Of a stretch of 15,113 bases of DNA, positions 6,555-15,029 are shown one piece after another. The notes below the pieces were generated by a model. It was given only the letters and a program-made list of their open reading frames with translations, had not been told where the DNA came from and made no database searches. How positions within the stretch are numbered: the first letter of the stretch is position 1; each line of letters begins with the position of its first letter. The position numbers and the translations under genes are program-made. Origin of the DNA: Dictyocoela muelleri (lineage: Eukaryota > Microsporidia); assembly GCA_016256075.1 (NCBI GenBank), contig SDVU01000324.1:1-15113 (forward strand), read 5' to 3'.

Positions 6555-8009
6555 TTAGACATAACTGACCTTTAGATGTACTCTACTGTTTCTCTGCATA
6601 ATAAGAGTGTAATTATCAATTCGTGAAATTTCAAAATTAATTTTTTTCAGAAGATCATCTGTTAAATTTAAAATGTTATAAATATTTATTTTGTAAGCAT
6701 GTGAGCTATTTTCATCTCTCAGTTTGGTATAATATATTGACAAACATCTCTTTAAAGAAAACAAAATAATACCAACATGAGTGTACAAATTTTTCAGAGG
6801 GATAAGATTATATTTTCTTGTATATATGTAATATTTCCAAAATAAATCATTATTTATCAAATTTTTTATTAGTTGTAAAACATTTACAAGTCTGTAATAA
6901 AATAAATCAAGCAGCTCTTTCTCATTTATCGCGTTTTTCATTGAATTAAAAATATCACGATCATTTGTTGATAAGAAGATTCTTAATAGGTCAGGAATTT
7001 TTTGTAAAATTTTTATAAAAGATTCTATATTAGTTAACAAATATTGATATATTTTTGTTAATGCCTTTTTTTGCCAGCCATTTTTTTGGGGGATGTTATA
7101 GCTTTGAATACTACATATCGTGTTTTTCTGAAAAATAATGCACATCTGGATAGTAAACATCTCTATATAATCTAATGATGTTATATTTGATATTGTTCTA
7201 TAATTGCTATTTTCGGGATTTTTAAAATGAAAAATAACAATTTCATTAATATTTTCTATTATTTTTTTATACGCAGAATGGATATTCAAAAAATCCAGGG
7301 GATATAACCCGTAGTATATTTCTTTATCAATTTTATTACAAAGATACTTTGATATACCTTTAATAGAATCACGTAACCATTTTATTTTTTCATAATTACC
7401 AATTTTAATTTTCCTGTTTATCCGTAGAATTATTTTAAAAATTGACATAACGGGGTTTATATATTTATTTATATCTTCTAACATAGGTTTTGTATTTTTT
7501 TGTTCGAAAAAAATAAAATCATTGGTAATTATTGTATTTTTGAGTAAAGCTTTCACAATTAGATGTGTATATTTTATATTATCTATAATTATACTAAATA
7601 AGACTCTATTTAGGAGAAAATTTAAACTTCCTAATTCTTTTTTAGTCTTTAAAATATTTTCCATAATTAATTTCAGGTACATGTCTAAATCTCGCAATTT
7701 TAATTTTATTATATCTACAAATTCAGCTGATATAGAAGAATCAACTACGTATCCAAAAGTATATTTTTTCTCATTAACTAAAATAAAATTATATTCAGAT
7801 AAAATATCTTCATATTTTCTTAAAATCTTTGATGAATGTTTCTTTTCATCTTTAAAAGTATATTTTATGATCATTTGATAATTTACTCTTTTCAAAATTA
7901 TAAGATCCATAGTCTGTCGTATGTTTGAAAATATATCATTTATTGCAATGTTTTTCTCATTTAATTTTGACCTTTTAGCGAAAATCTGAAAAAATAATAT
8001 TAAAATCAT
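6555..8009 (-). CDS. Hypothetical protein, 484 residues, unrecognised
   Basis: I do not recognise this protein. An uninterrupted 1.45-kb frame is far longer than chance allows in DNA this AT-rich and stop-rich, so a real gene is likely. It is rich in Ile, Lys, Asn and Leu with few Cys, and looks mostly alpha-helical and soluble. Leu/Ile-rich amphipathic stretches fill about residues 95-160, 180-260 and 315-425. No catalytic motif, zinc-finger pattern or repeat stands out, and no stretch is a clear membrane helix. The ATG at 8009 gives a short hydrophobic start (MILILFFQIFA) followed by KRSK, too short for a confident signal peptide. The next Met is residue 34 (MDLIILK), a possible alternative start. 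No CCC/GGG motif precedes the ATG, unlike the 10750 gene. Old foldback DNA lies downstream and a SINE upstream. A fast-evolving lineage-specific protein is my best guess; an orphan transposon gene is possible. Confidence 0.75.
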   Translation of the reverse strand: MILILFFQIFAKRSKLNEKNIAINDIFSNIRQTMDLIILKRVNYQMIIKYTFKDEKKHSSKILRKYEDILSEYNFILVNEKKYTFGYVVDSSISAEFVDIIKLKLRDLDMYLKLIMENILKTKKELGSLNFLLNRVLFSIIIDNIKYTHLIVKALLKNTIITNDFIFFEQKNTKPMLEDINKYINPVMSIFKIILRINRKIKIGNYEKIKWLRDSIKGISKYLCNKIDKEIYYGLYPLDFLNIHSAYKKIIENINEIVIFHFKNPENSNYRTISNITSLDYIEMFTIQMCIIFQKNTICSIQSYNIPQKNGWQKKALTKIYQYLLTNIESFIKILQKIPDLLRIFLSTNDRDIFNSMKNAINEKELLDLFYYRLVNVLQLIKNLINNDLFWKYYIYTRKYNLIPLKNLYTHVGIILFSLKRCLSIYYTKLRDENSSHAYKINIYNILNLTDDLLKKINFEISRIDNYTLIMQRNSRVHLKVSYV

Positions 8010-8235
8010 ATGAATTTTTTTTACTTTTTCTTTTAAGCTATGATAATCGCGATATTAATATTATGACAGCTGTCGAAACATCAAATTTGTGATTAATTTT
8101 CTCGAATCAATTATCATGTAATTTCAAAAAATTACACTCATAAATATAAAATAATTATAAATTTTAAATTAACCTCTTATTTCTTTAGCTTTTCGAAAAA
8201 ATGATATTTTTTTTGAATTTGATCAAACATTTATT
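8010..8235. other. AT-rich spacer upstream of the 484-residue gene
   Basis: This presumably carries the promoter of the minus-strand gene. I see the 10-bp palindrome GACAGCTGTC (8066-8075) and a short TCGCGA-centred dyad near 8045-8056, but no CCC-type motif, no recognisable box and no coding frame. Confidence 0.3.
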
Positions 8236-8711
8236 TAATATATATATATATATATATTACATGCTGACAACATCTATAGCTGCCAACCCGGAGAGTTGTC
8301 TCCAACTATAGTCTTTAGACCTTTGGTTTCTGGTGTTCCTATATACGTCACTTCCTAAGCTGCCCAGAAGCCCAGCTGTATAGGCGATTTTCGTTTTATC
8401 AATGACTCGGCAGGATACACGTAATTAGAGGCTTTTTCATGATATTTTATTTATCACTACTTATGCCGAGATGCGTCACCGCACTCATCCCCACACCTAG
8501 GAGAGTCCCTTCTGCTTCATTGTCATACTAGACCAAGTCTTAATCAGCTATGATACACGGGAATAACTGTAATTACTACTATATTTCTATAGTTTTTGAC
8601 CGCTTAATGTCATTTCCTCATTATTTATTAAATAGTGACTTCAGCGAGATTCGAACCACGATACTTAAATTTTAGATTCAAGAATGATAACCACTGAGCT
8701 ATCTGGCCTAC
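8236..8711 (-). mobile_element. tRNA-derived SINE, copy C, full length with (TA)n tail
   Basis: This is the best-preserved head in the window. On the minus strand box A is TAGCTCAGTGG (8691-8701) and box B is GGTTCGAATCT (8647-8657). The body keeps the TGTATCCTGCCGAGTCATTG core and the 3' block GTTGTCAGCATGTAATATA. The element then ends in about eleven TA units (8236-8258), a simple-repeat tail as many SINEs have. I found no clear target-site duplication; the TA tail hides that end. It points the same way as copy B and lies about 230 bases upstream of the start of the 484-residue gene. Confidence 0.9.
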
Positions 8712-9152
8712 AGTCTTTATATTCTAAGGATTATTATCTTCTAAAAACATTTAAAACCAGAATTTTTTTAAAAAATTGACAAAAATGTGAAAAACCCGTC
8801 CAAAAGTTAAAAAACGGGCATTAACCGAGCAAAATCGATTGAAAATTAGGAAAAAACCGGGGAATTTACCTAGCCCCTGTTATAAATAATAAATATGTTT
8901 TCACAGACACTTTTGAACAGCTTAAATTATAAGTTGTAATTGTTTGTTAAAGGTATGAAGGAAGAGTTTAAATAAAAAAGGTGGGGAGAAAATCTTTAAA
9001 TTATTCTAAAATTCTTGTAAAGCATGAAGTCAGAATGGGGTCTATGATAAGTTCACTTTAACTTGTCAAATTATGAATTTTCCGATATCATTATGTGTAT
9101 TTCAATGTAATTTGTTTATTACATCATAATTTTTATTAGAGTGATCCATTCA
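8712..9152. other. Intergenic stretch without an identified gene
   Basis: There is no convincing frame on either strand. The part at 8790-8880 is somewhat GC-richer, with AACCCGT facing ACGGGC (a possible small stem) and CCGGGGAATTTACCTAGCCC. This might be the worn end of a mobile element, but I cannot match it to the other elements here. Confidence 0.3.
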
Positions 9153-9292
9153 ACTATAGTCTTTATAACCTCAGTTCTTAATTATACTTATACGTAAATA
9201 ATAAGCTACCCAGTGCCTCAGCTTTGTAATCGATTCTGTATTTATCAATGACACAGCAGGATACGGTAATTAGTGGCTCTTCATGAATTTTT
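9153..9292 (-). mobile_element. tRNA-derived SINE, copy D, partial
   Basis: Only about 140 bp of the SINE body remains. On the minus strand it reads the core GTATCCTGCTGTGTCATTGA, then a block corresponding to 8300-8445 of copy C (for example AAGCTGAGGCACTGGGTAGC). The tRNA-like head and the 3' tail are missing. Divergence from copies B and C is high, so it is an old fragment. Confidence 0.75.
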
Positions 9293-9297
9293 AGGTT

Positions 9298-9532
9298 TTA
9301 TAATTTTTTTCCAGACATATCTGCAGAAAAAAGTCTTATCATTTTAGAAATCATATTATATTTTAGAATTTTCAGACAATGTCTTAATATTAACCATCCC
9401 GTATCAATTGCATACCAATATATTTTTTTAATTCTTAATGCCAATTCATTTTTATTTAAATAAGTAACAGTAATAAACTTCGTTCCATATTATTTTACAT
9501 TCGAGATTGTTAATCACAATAAATGTGCTCAT
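9298..9532 (-). pseudogene. Possible broken gene fragment, function unknown
   Basis: On the minus strand an ATG at 9530-9532 opens MSTFIVINNLECKIIWNEV. A different frame then reads LALRIKKIYWYAIDTGWLIL and on to SADMSGKKL, stopping at 9298-9300. Together they look like about 80 residues of one helical protein broken by a single frameshift. I do not recognise it, and a chance pairing of two short frames is quite possible. Confidence 0.22.
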
Positions 9533-9669
9533 AATAGGTAAATATTAATTGAAAAATAAAAGGTTTTAATTTTAAATATTATTTTATTAATTTTGAATAT
9601 TTTTTATTAAAGATTAATCAGCATCATCTTATTATTAAAACAATATCAAGATTCTTAATCAAATAAAAT

Positions 9670-10021
9670 ATGTCTAGGGTCTATTCCTGGGGGTTAATGC
9701 GGATTCTTTTATGTTTAATACCCCGTAATAGACTTTAAACTGGCAAAATGTTTTGAATTATTTTCAATCGCTATATGAAAAATAAAAAAATAAAAGAACA
9801 CAGTGAGGAACAAAAAACTCACGATCTAAGATATTTGATAGCACTGACTGGTCTATAGACTACTTAAAAGGGATGGGTATGCTAAATGAAGATAAAACTT
9901 ATTCTATATGTTTATTCTCTATGGTTTTAGGGTCGAACAATACCAACCAAAAACCAGTTTGGGTCAATTCCAGACAGTAAATAAAAAAATGACATTACCT
10001 CCCGGAATAGACCTTAGACGT
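9670..10021. mobile_element. Short terminal-inverted-repeat element (MITE) with 8-bp target duplication
   Basis: The left end reads ATGTCTAGGGTCTATTCC and the right end, inverted, ACGTCTAAGGTCTATTCC, giving 16 of 18 matching positions. Directly outside lie two exact copies of AATAAAAT (9662-9669 and 10022-10029). Partial repeats of the end sequence occur inside (CCCCGTAATAGAC near 9721; GGTCTATAGAC near 9850), so the ends are layered. The element is 352 bp and non-coding. An 8-bp duplication fits Merlin, hAT or P-type transposases. A Merlin-type transposase remnant sits at 1-444, but I cannot compare its ends, so the link is only an inference. Confidence 0.8.
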
Positions 10022-10084
10022 AATAAAATTTATAAAATATTATAAGACCAGATATTTCAGTTTTATTACTATTAAATGTAACAT

Positions 10085-10545
10085 AGAAGTATCGATATCG
10101 ATTTATTTAAATTTAAGAATCGAGGTTCGAATTATTTAAATTTAAGTATCAAGGATCGAATTATTTAAAGTCGGTTAATATATAATAAGAGTTGTCATTA
10201 AGCTATCAATAACTATAGTAAAATAGTTATGATATTTAATTGTTAAAATGTATAGCTGCTTAAAAGTAAATCAAATCTTTTATAGTGAAACAGAAAGGAC
10301 GCTCTTAGGTGTGGGGATTAGTTCCATAAAGCATGACATCAAAAAAGTGCAAACTAAAAAATTTATGACACAGTCTTTAATTATTTGTATCCTGCTGAGT
10401 CATTGATAAAACGAAAATCACATTTAAATAATTTATGCATAACTATGAAGTGGCGTATTAATTGAACACCGAAAACCAAATGTCAAAATACAATGGTTGG
10501 AGACAATTCTCCGGGTTAGTAACTATAGATGTTGTTATCATTAAT
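10085..10545 (+). mobile_element. tRNA-derived SINE, copy E, diverged, duplicated head
   Basis: The 3' two-thirds is clear: TGTATCCTGCTGAGTCATTG (10387-10406), AAAACGAAAATC, then GGAGACAATTCTCCGGGTTA (10500-10519) and ATAGATGTTGTTATCATTAA. The head is rearranged. The box B neighbourhood TTTAAATTTAAGAATCGAGG followed by TTCGAATT is repeated about twice (10101-10130 and 10131-10159), and a third start follows at 10160. No intact box A is visible. It is an old copy on the same strand as copies A and F. Confidence 0.75.
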
Positions 10546-10599
10546 ATAACCAAATTTAATTTTTATCAAATATTATTTTTCAACAGTATTTAATTTAAT

Positions 10600-10739
10600 A
10601 TTAAATCATTAATTAAATCATTAACAAATTATTAATTAAATCATTAACAAATCATCAATTAAATCATTAACAATCATCAATTAAATCATTTATTAAATCA
10701 TTAATTAAATAATTAATCAAATCATTAATTAAATAATTA
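10600..10739. repeat. AT-rich tandem array just upstream of the MRD1-like gene
   Basis: Units of 22-23 bp such as ATTAAATCATTAACAAATC repeat about three times, followed by shorter ATTAAATCATTA units up to ten bases before the ATG. If the promoter of the downstream gene is not very compact, it must lie in or across this array. Confidence 0.7.
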
Positions 10740-10743
10740 CCCC
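10740..10743 (+). promoter_or_regulatory. CCC-type motif before the MRD1-like start codon
   Basis: CCCC stands alone in AT-only surroundings, six bases before the ATG at 10750. Short C-runs directly upstream of start codons are a described feature of microsporidian genes and are taken as transcription-related. It supports 10750 as the true start. Confidence 0.5.
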
Positions 10744-10749
10744 TTAATC

Positions 10750-12018
10750 ATGAGAATAATAATTAAAAATCTTCCACCAAATACAACCATTGACGACCTA
10801 TCACAATTCTACACAAAATACGGTGAAATTTCTGACATATACATTCCAAAAAAGAAAAACAAAAATCGAAGTTTTGGATTTGTAGGCTTCAAAAAAGTCA
10901 ACGACATCAACTTATTAATGAAAACTGATAAAATGTATTTTAAAAATAAAAAGATAAGTGTTTCACCTGTTTATGACGATAAAGTTGAGACGGCTGTAGG
11001 TGATAGTAATATTTTGTTTATGGCAAACATTCCTGATGACACTACAGAACAGCAGATTAGAGACCATTTTGAGAATTATGAGTATAAAACAATCAATGAC
11101 GAATTTGAACAGTCTAAGAAAATTAAAAATGATAAAACTCTAAACAAGAATGTTTTAAATAACAATGAAAATATTTTAAATGATCAAAATAAAAATGATC
11201 AAAAAGTAAATTTCAAAATTAAAGACATTTTTATTCACGGAAATACCGCAAAAGTTGAATTTTATGAAAAATGCGTTTCAAAGATAATTCGAGACAACAA
11301 AACATTCTTAGGCAGAAGAGTATATCTGGCAATTTACAAAGGAAATAGTCAAATGTACTATAACGGATTGTTTTTTAACTTTGAATCAATAGTAAATAGA
11401 GTATGCGAACAAACAAAGGTACCCAAGGAACAATTATTGGACCTTAAAGATAAAAATTTAGGTACCAGAATAGCACTTTTAGAAAGTCATTTGGTTGAAG
11501 AAACAAAACGGTTTTTACTGCTGAACAACATCAATTTAGATAACATCACGCACAAAAGGTTTAAAAACAAATTGATTGTAAGAAATTTTAATCTTTTAAA
11601 AGAAATCCCTAAAGCAAAAGTTAAAATTGCACCTTCAAAATGCCTCGCAATTCTCGAGTTTGATGATGATGAGAGTGCCTCAAATTTTTACAAAAAAATC
11701 CATCTTAAGAGAGTTGGCAACAAACCAATTTTTTGCGAATATTTACCCATAACAAAACCAAATAAAGAAATAAAATTTACAGAAAAACTTGTGATAAAAA
11801 ATATACCATTTCAGGCAACATTACAAGATATTAAAAACTTATTTTCTTCCAAATATAAAGTCAAGATAAGGCTACCAAAGAAAAACAGCGAACAACATCG
11901 AGGATTTTGTTTCCTTTTTGCTAAGAATCAAGATGAAGCTAAAGATATTTTTTATTACTTTGGAAGTTCTACGCATTTATTTGGTCGAAGGTTGGTCATT
12001 GAACCTGCTGAAAATTGA
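10750..12018 (+). CDS. MRD1: MRD1/RBM19-like multiple-RRM protein of ribosome biogenesis
   Basis: In yeast Mrd1 acts in the nucleolus, binds pre-rRNA in the early small-subunit processome and is needed for the cleavages that yield 18S rRNA. Seen here, in 422 residues: RRM1 at about 1-74 (IIIKNL and RSFGFVGF); RRM2 at about 86-198 (ILFMANI and TAKVEFY), split by a Lys/Asn-rich insert at 113-155; a linker at 203-265 with NLGTRIALLESHLVEETKRF, the conserved segment that singles out the Mrd1 family; RRM3 at about 272-333 (LIVRNF, CLAILEF), with the family's APSKCLAILEF pattern; and RRM4 at about 345-420 (LVIKNIPF, HRGFCFLF, HLFGRRLVIEPAE), matching the C-terminal RRM. Yeast Mrd1 has five RRMs and is about twice as long, so one RRM is missing, as microsporidian compaction would predict. 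The first ATG follows a CCCC motif. No intron is needed. Confidence 0.9.
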   Translation: MRIIIKNLPPNTTIDDLSQFYTKYGEISDIYIPKKKNKNRSFGFVGFKKVNDINLLMKTDKMYFKNKKISVSPVYDDKVETAVGDSNILFMANIPDDTTEQQIRDHFENYEYKTINDEFEQSKKIKNDKTLNKNVLNNNENILNDQNKNDQKVNFKIKDIFIHGNTAKVEFYEKCVSKIIRDNKTFLGRRVYLAIYKGNSQMYYNGLFFNFESIVNRVCEQTKVPKEQLLDLKDKNLGTRIALLESHLVEETKRFLLLNNINLDNITHKRFKNKLIVRNFNLLKEIPKAKVKIAPSKCLAILEFDDDESASNFYKKIHLKRVGNKPIFCEYLPITKPNKEIKFTEKLVIKNIPFQATLQDIKNLFSSKYKVKIRLPKKNSEQHRGFCFLFAKNQDEAKDIFYYFGSSTHLFGRRLVIEPAEN

Positions 12019-12023
12019 TTTTT

Positions 12024-12029
12024 AATAAA
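12024..12029 (+). terminator. Poly(A) signal AATAAA of the MRD1-like gene
   Basis: AATAAA starts five bases after the TGA at 12016-12018. The very short distance mirrors the minus-strand gene at 6555 and fits compact microsporidian transcription units. Confidence 0.5.
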
Positions 12030-12224
12030 ATTTTGTTTATCTTCCTTTGAATTTTAATGTGGTTAATTTGTTTTAAAATAAATATTTTTAATGTTTAAAT
12101 TTTTAATGATTTGAAATTTAATCTTTAATGTTTATTTTATCATCAATGTTTAAATCATTAATCTTTAATGATTTGAAATTTAATGTTTATTCTTTAGATT
12201 TCTTTAAATTCTTTAATAACTAAT

Positions 12225-12345
12225 GAATTAAATATTAATGAATTAAATATTAATGAGTTAAATATTAATGAATTAAATATTAATGCATTAAATATTAATG
12301 CATTAAATATTAATGAATTAAATATTAATGAATTAAATATTTAAT
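12225..12345. repeat. 15-bp tandem repeat, eight units
   Basis: Eight consecutive units of GAATTAAATATTAAT run through here, with single-base variants (GAGTTA once, GCATTA twice). The last unit gains one T. The regularity indicates recent slippage growth. The DNA from 12030 to 12224 holds looser copies of TTTAATGTTTAAATC-like words and no gene. Confidence 0.9.
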
Positions 12346-12367
12346 TTTAATCACTAATGATTTAAAT
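12325..12367. repeat. Left arm of a perfect 43-bp inverted repeat
   Basis: This 43-nt block (it starts TTAATGAATTAAATATTTAA and ends CTAATGATTTAAAT) is the exact reverse complement of 14366-14408. It brackets the cluster of three inverted-repeat elements. The sequence is simple, but 43 matching bases without an error is more than expected in AT-rich DNA. Confidence 0.75.
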
Positions 12368-12391
12368 CTTGGAGTATTGTGCTAATCATGG

Positions 12392-13062
12392 GGTCTCAAT
12401 TCGCTGAATTCTTAATTCGCTGAATTTTTTTTTTTAATTTTTAATTAGTGGTAAAAAAATCGAATTTCTTATAATCTTTCATGAAGAAATTTTTTAGATA
12501 ACAAAAGAATGAAATAAAACAATGTTTGTTGTAAAAAATCATTACTATTGCCTCAAATGGCCAAGAATTAGACTCGGGTTAACGCAAAAATGATAAAATT
12601 TTTGAAAAGATAACGAGGTGATAATAGCAGAAATTAGGTAGTGAAAAATTTTTATTTTTAAAAAGAAAATATATACACAAAAAAATTGATTTTTTTTAGC
12701 TTTGGATATTTTCATTTCAAGAATATTTTTTTAAAAACTTGATTTACGCAAATATCTATTGATTTATATTCAAAAACACATTTTTTATTCTTTTGATTAC
12801 CCTTGTCTAATTTTTAGTCATTTGGGAGCCTCAGTACCAAAATTTTTATTTTTAATATAGATTTTTAAGAACTAATACATGATGCTATTGTAAGTTATCA
12901 ATTAAACGCCAATCGGATTAATTTTAAATTTATATATTATAAATATTTAAACCATTTATTTATTTTAATTATTAAGTTTTTACAATATTTGATTAATTTA
13001 ATTTGTATTAAAGTTCAAAATTTTATTTTTTCAGCGAATTAAGAATTCAGCGAATTGGTACT
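12392..13062. mobile_element. Inverted-repeat element M1 (about 670 bp)
   Basis: The ends carry an exact 26-bp inverted repeat at 12398-12423 and 13031-13056. It is itself a direct repeat of AATTCGCTGAA separated by TTCTT. Further inside, AATGGCCAAGAATTAGAC (12556-12573) faces GTCTAATTTTTAGTCATT, so M1 is a worn foldback and not just a pair of ends. No coding frame is present. The end words resemble those of M3 (CAATTCACCGAA), so both belong to one loose family. Confidence 0.75.
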
Positions 13063-13070
13063 GTACCTGT

Positions 13071-13885
13071 GCTAATAGCCATACGTCAAAGTGGGTGTAC
13101 AATTTTTTTTGACCCCTGTAAAAGGTGGACAAAATTTTAAAAATATTTTGTATAAACAATTGAATACACTTAAATATAGCATAATCATCATAATTATTAA
13201 TAAAAACATAGAATTTTAATGAATAATAAAAATTTCTGTTTGTAAGGTTCTAGTTTGAAAACAAAATTTTAAACAATTTACCATGTTTTTTTTGCAATAG
13301 TATTTGCATGAACATTATTTTCTGTTATAAATCACTGAATATTCAACTGTTAGAATTTGATATTTACATCATTTTTTTATTCCCCGCCAATTACGTATAT
13401 ATTATAAATGTCATTAGAGTTTCCTTTAATTATATTCATAATTGCATTATTATTTATAATAACTACAATCTATAAAAAACATTTCTTTGGTTATCTTCTC
13501 TACATTGCAATAAAATAGGTCGTCAAACATAATATCGCGGACGATATTTACCTTTTTTATAGCTTTAGTATTACAATTCACAAGTCAAAATACTTGATTT
13601 ATTATATAATTTTTAGAAATAAATTAAATATTTTTATATTTTTTTATAATTCCATTTAATAGTTAAAAATGCTTATGCTTAAACAATATTTTTACACTCA
13701 TGCATTTATTTCTGTGCATTTCATTATATTTATATTAAATTGTCTTGGATTTCAAAATCATTTATAAATAATAACTATATAATAATTAAAAATAACAGAT
13801 TTTCAATATTTTTTCAATCACGACCATTTTTTTAGGGGTTAAAAAAAATAAAGTTTTACACCCACTTTTACGTATGGTTATTAGC
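13071..13885. mobile_element. Inverted-repeat element M2 (about 815 bp)
   Basis: The left end reads GCTAATAGCCATACGTCAAA then GTGGGTGTA and a T-run followed by GACCCC. The right end, inverted, reads GCTAATAACCATACGTAAAA then GTGGGTGTA, a T-run and AACCCC. The inverted repeat is about 50 bp with few differences. The interior is AT-rich without a long open frame. I see no clear target duplication. It lies directly between M1 and M3, 8 bases from each. Confidence 0.8.
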
Positions 13886-13893
13886 CCACGGTT

Positions 13894-14270
13894 CAGTCCC
13901 AATTGACCGAATTCCCAATTGACCGAATTCTCAATTCACCGAAAAAAAAATTTAACCTTTGTTTTCTTTGAAGAGTTTTATTTTTGTAGTGTAAATAATG
14001 ATTATACATTGTGGCTGATATATTAATTAATGTATTGTATAATTCTTTTACCAGGCTATAAAAGCATTTATTTATAAAATTTATCTTAAAATTAATCATA
14101 TGTATTTTCTTTGGATAGAACTAAAAAATATTGCTTTTATAGCCTAGTAAAAGAAATGTACAATACAGTAATTAATATATCTGCCACAATTATAAGCATT
14201 ATTTCACACTACAAAAATAAAACTCTTCAAAGAAAACAAAGATAATTTTTTTTTCGGTGAATTGGGACTA
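13894..14270. mobile_element. Foldback element M3 (about 376 bp)
   Basis: The arms are near-perfect reverse complements over about 170 bp, around a spacer of about 65 nt centred near 14099. For example GGCTATAAAAGCA at 14054-14066 faces TGCTTTTATAGCC at 14132-14144. The left end has three tandem end-words (CCAATTGACCGAATTC twice, then CAATTCACCGAA), the right end only one (TTCGGTGAATTGGGACT), so end-words expand or shrink independently. The outermost CAGTCCC/GGGACT(A) recalls pogo-like Tc1/mariner ends, but no flanking TA duplication is seen. A short open frame inside an arm is incidental. Confidence 0.82.
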
Positions 14271-14365
14271 CACGATAAGCCCACACAGTCTATATCTTTA
14301 ATGTTTAAATCTTTAACGTTTAAATTGTTTAAATCTAAAGAATAAATTTAATTTAAATCATTAAT

Positions 14366-14408
14366 ATTTAAATCATTAGTGATTAAAATTAAATATTTAA
14401 TTCATTAA
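14366..14408. repeat. Right arm of a perfect 43-bp inverted repeat
   Basis: This is the exact reverse complement of 12325-12367. In the left copy the sequence runs out of the 15-bp array; here the array is absent, although related ATTCATTAATATTTAAATC words follow. Confidence 0.75.
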
Positions 14409-14580
14409 TATTTAAATCATTAATAAATTCTTAATCAACGAAAATTATAATTTATAAATAATTGTCTGAAAAGTTGACACAACATTTTAATTAAAAATGT
14501 TGCTCTTATCTTTTCAATTTATTTTTCCTAAAAATTGCAATTTGAATGAATCATTTTGCTATGGGGTTAAAAAATTATTA

Positions 14581-14775
14581 TTTTAAATTACTTTAAAATA
14601 AATTAATTTAAATTACTTTTAACTTTGAAATATTTTAATTATTTTAAATTACTTTTTAACTTTGAATTATTTTAATTATTAAATTACTTTTAACTTAAAT
14701 TACTTTAACTTTGAAATATTTTAAATTAAATTAATTTTAAATTAAATTACTTTAAATTAAATTACTTTAAATTCA
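14581..14775. repeat. Degenerate AT-rich tandem array
   Basis: Blocks such as TTTTAAATTACTTTTAACTT followed by TGAAATATTTTAATT recur with variable spacing (roughly 36, then shorter units). They break down into TTAAATTAAATTAC repeats at the end. No other feature is seen in it. Confidence 0.6.
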
Positions 14776-15029
14776 AAATATAAAGTATTATTATTTTAAG
14801 ATTATTATTTAAAATAATATTTTTTAAGCTTTTAAAATTTAATTTTACTGATATAAAAATAAAATTTTTAAATAAAAATCTTAAAATAATGGAATTGATC
14901 ATCTTTTATTAATTATTAAATAATTTTGAATTTTTAATATCATACTTAAAAAACCTAAAAATATTAATATTTTATTTTATAAATTATTAAAATGGTTTTA
15001 AGGTATTTAAAAGTTAAAATAAATTTATT

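Larger units (their letters stand above)
14286..15029. other. AT-rich region without a gene
   Basis: No coding frame or RNA gene is visible. The first 120 bases hold TTTAATGTTTAAATC-like words related to those after the MRD1-like gene but in the opposite direction, including the right 43-bp arm. The rest is A/T simple sequence with the tandem array at 14581-14775. Confidence 0.6.

Noticed and set aside
7522-7878. A 118-residue open frame on the plus strand.
   Set aside because: It is antisense to the 484-residue gene; its composition is what the reverse strand of an Ile/Lys/Asn-rich gene produces.
7985-8027. A short intron (GTAAAA...TTTTTTCAG) at the start of the 484-residue gene.
   Set aside because: The acceptor-like CAG follows a T-rich stretch, but the donor is a poor GTAAAA, no clear branch-point motif is present, and the region just upstream has no ATG giving an open first exon.
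13893-14099. A 68-residue open frame on the minus strand.
   Set aside because: It fills one arm of foldback element M3 including its terminal repeat words, so it is a by-product of the arm sequence.
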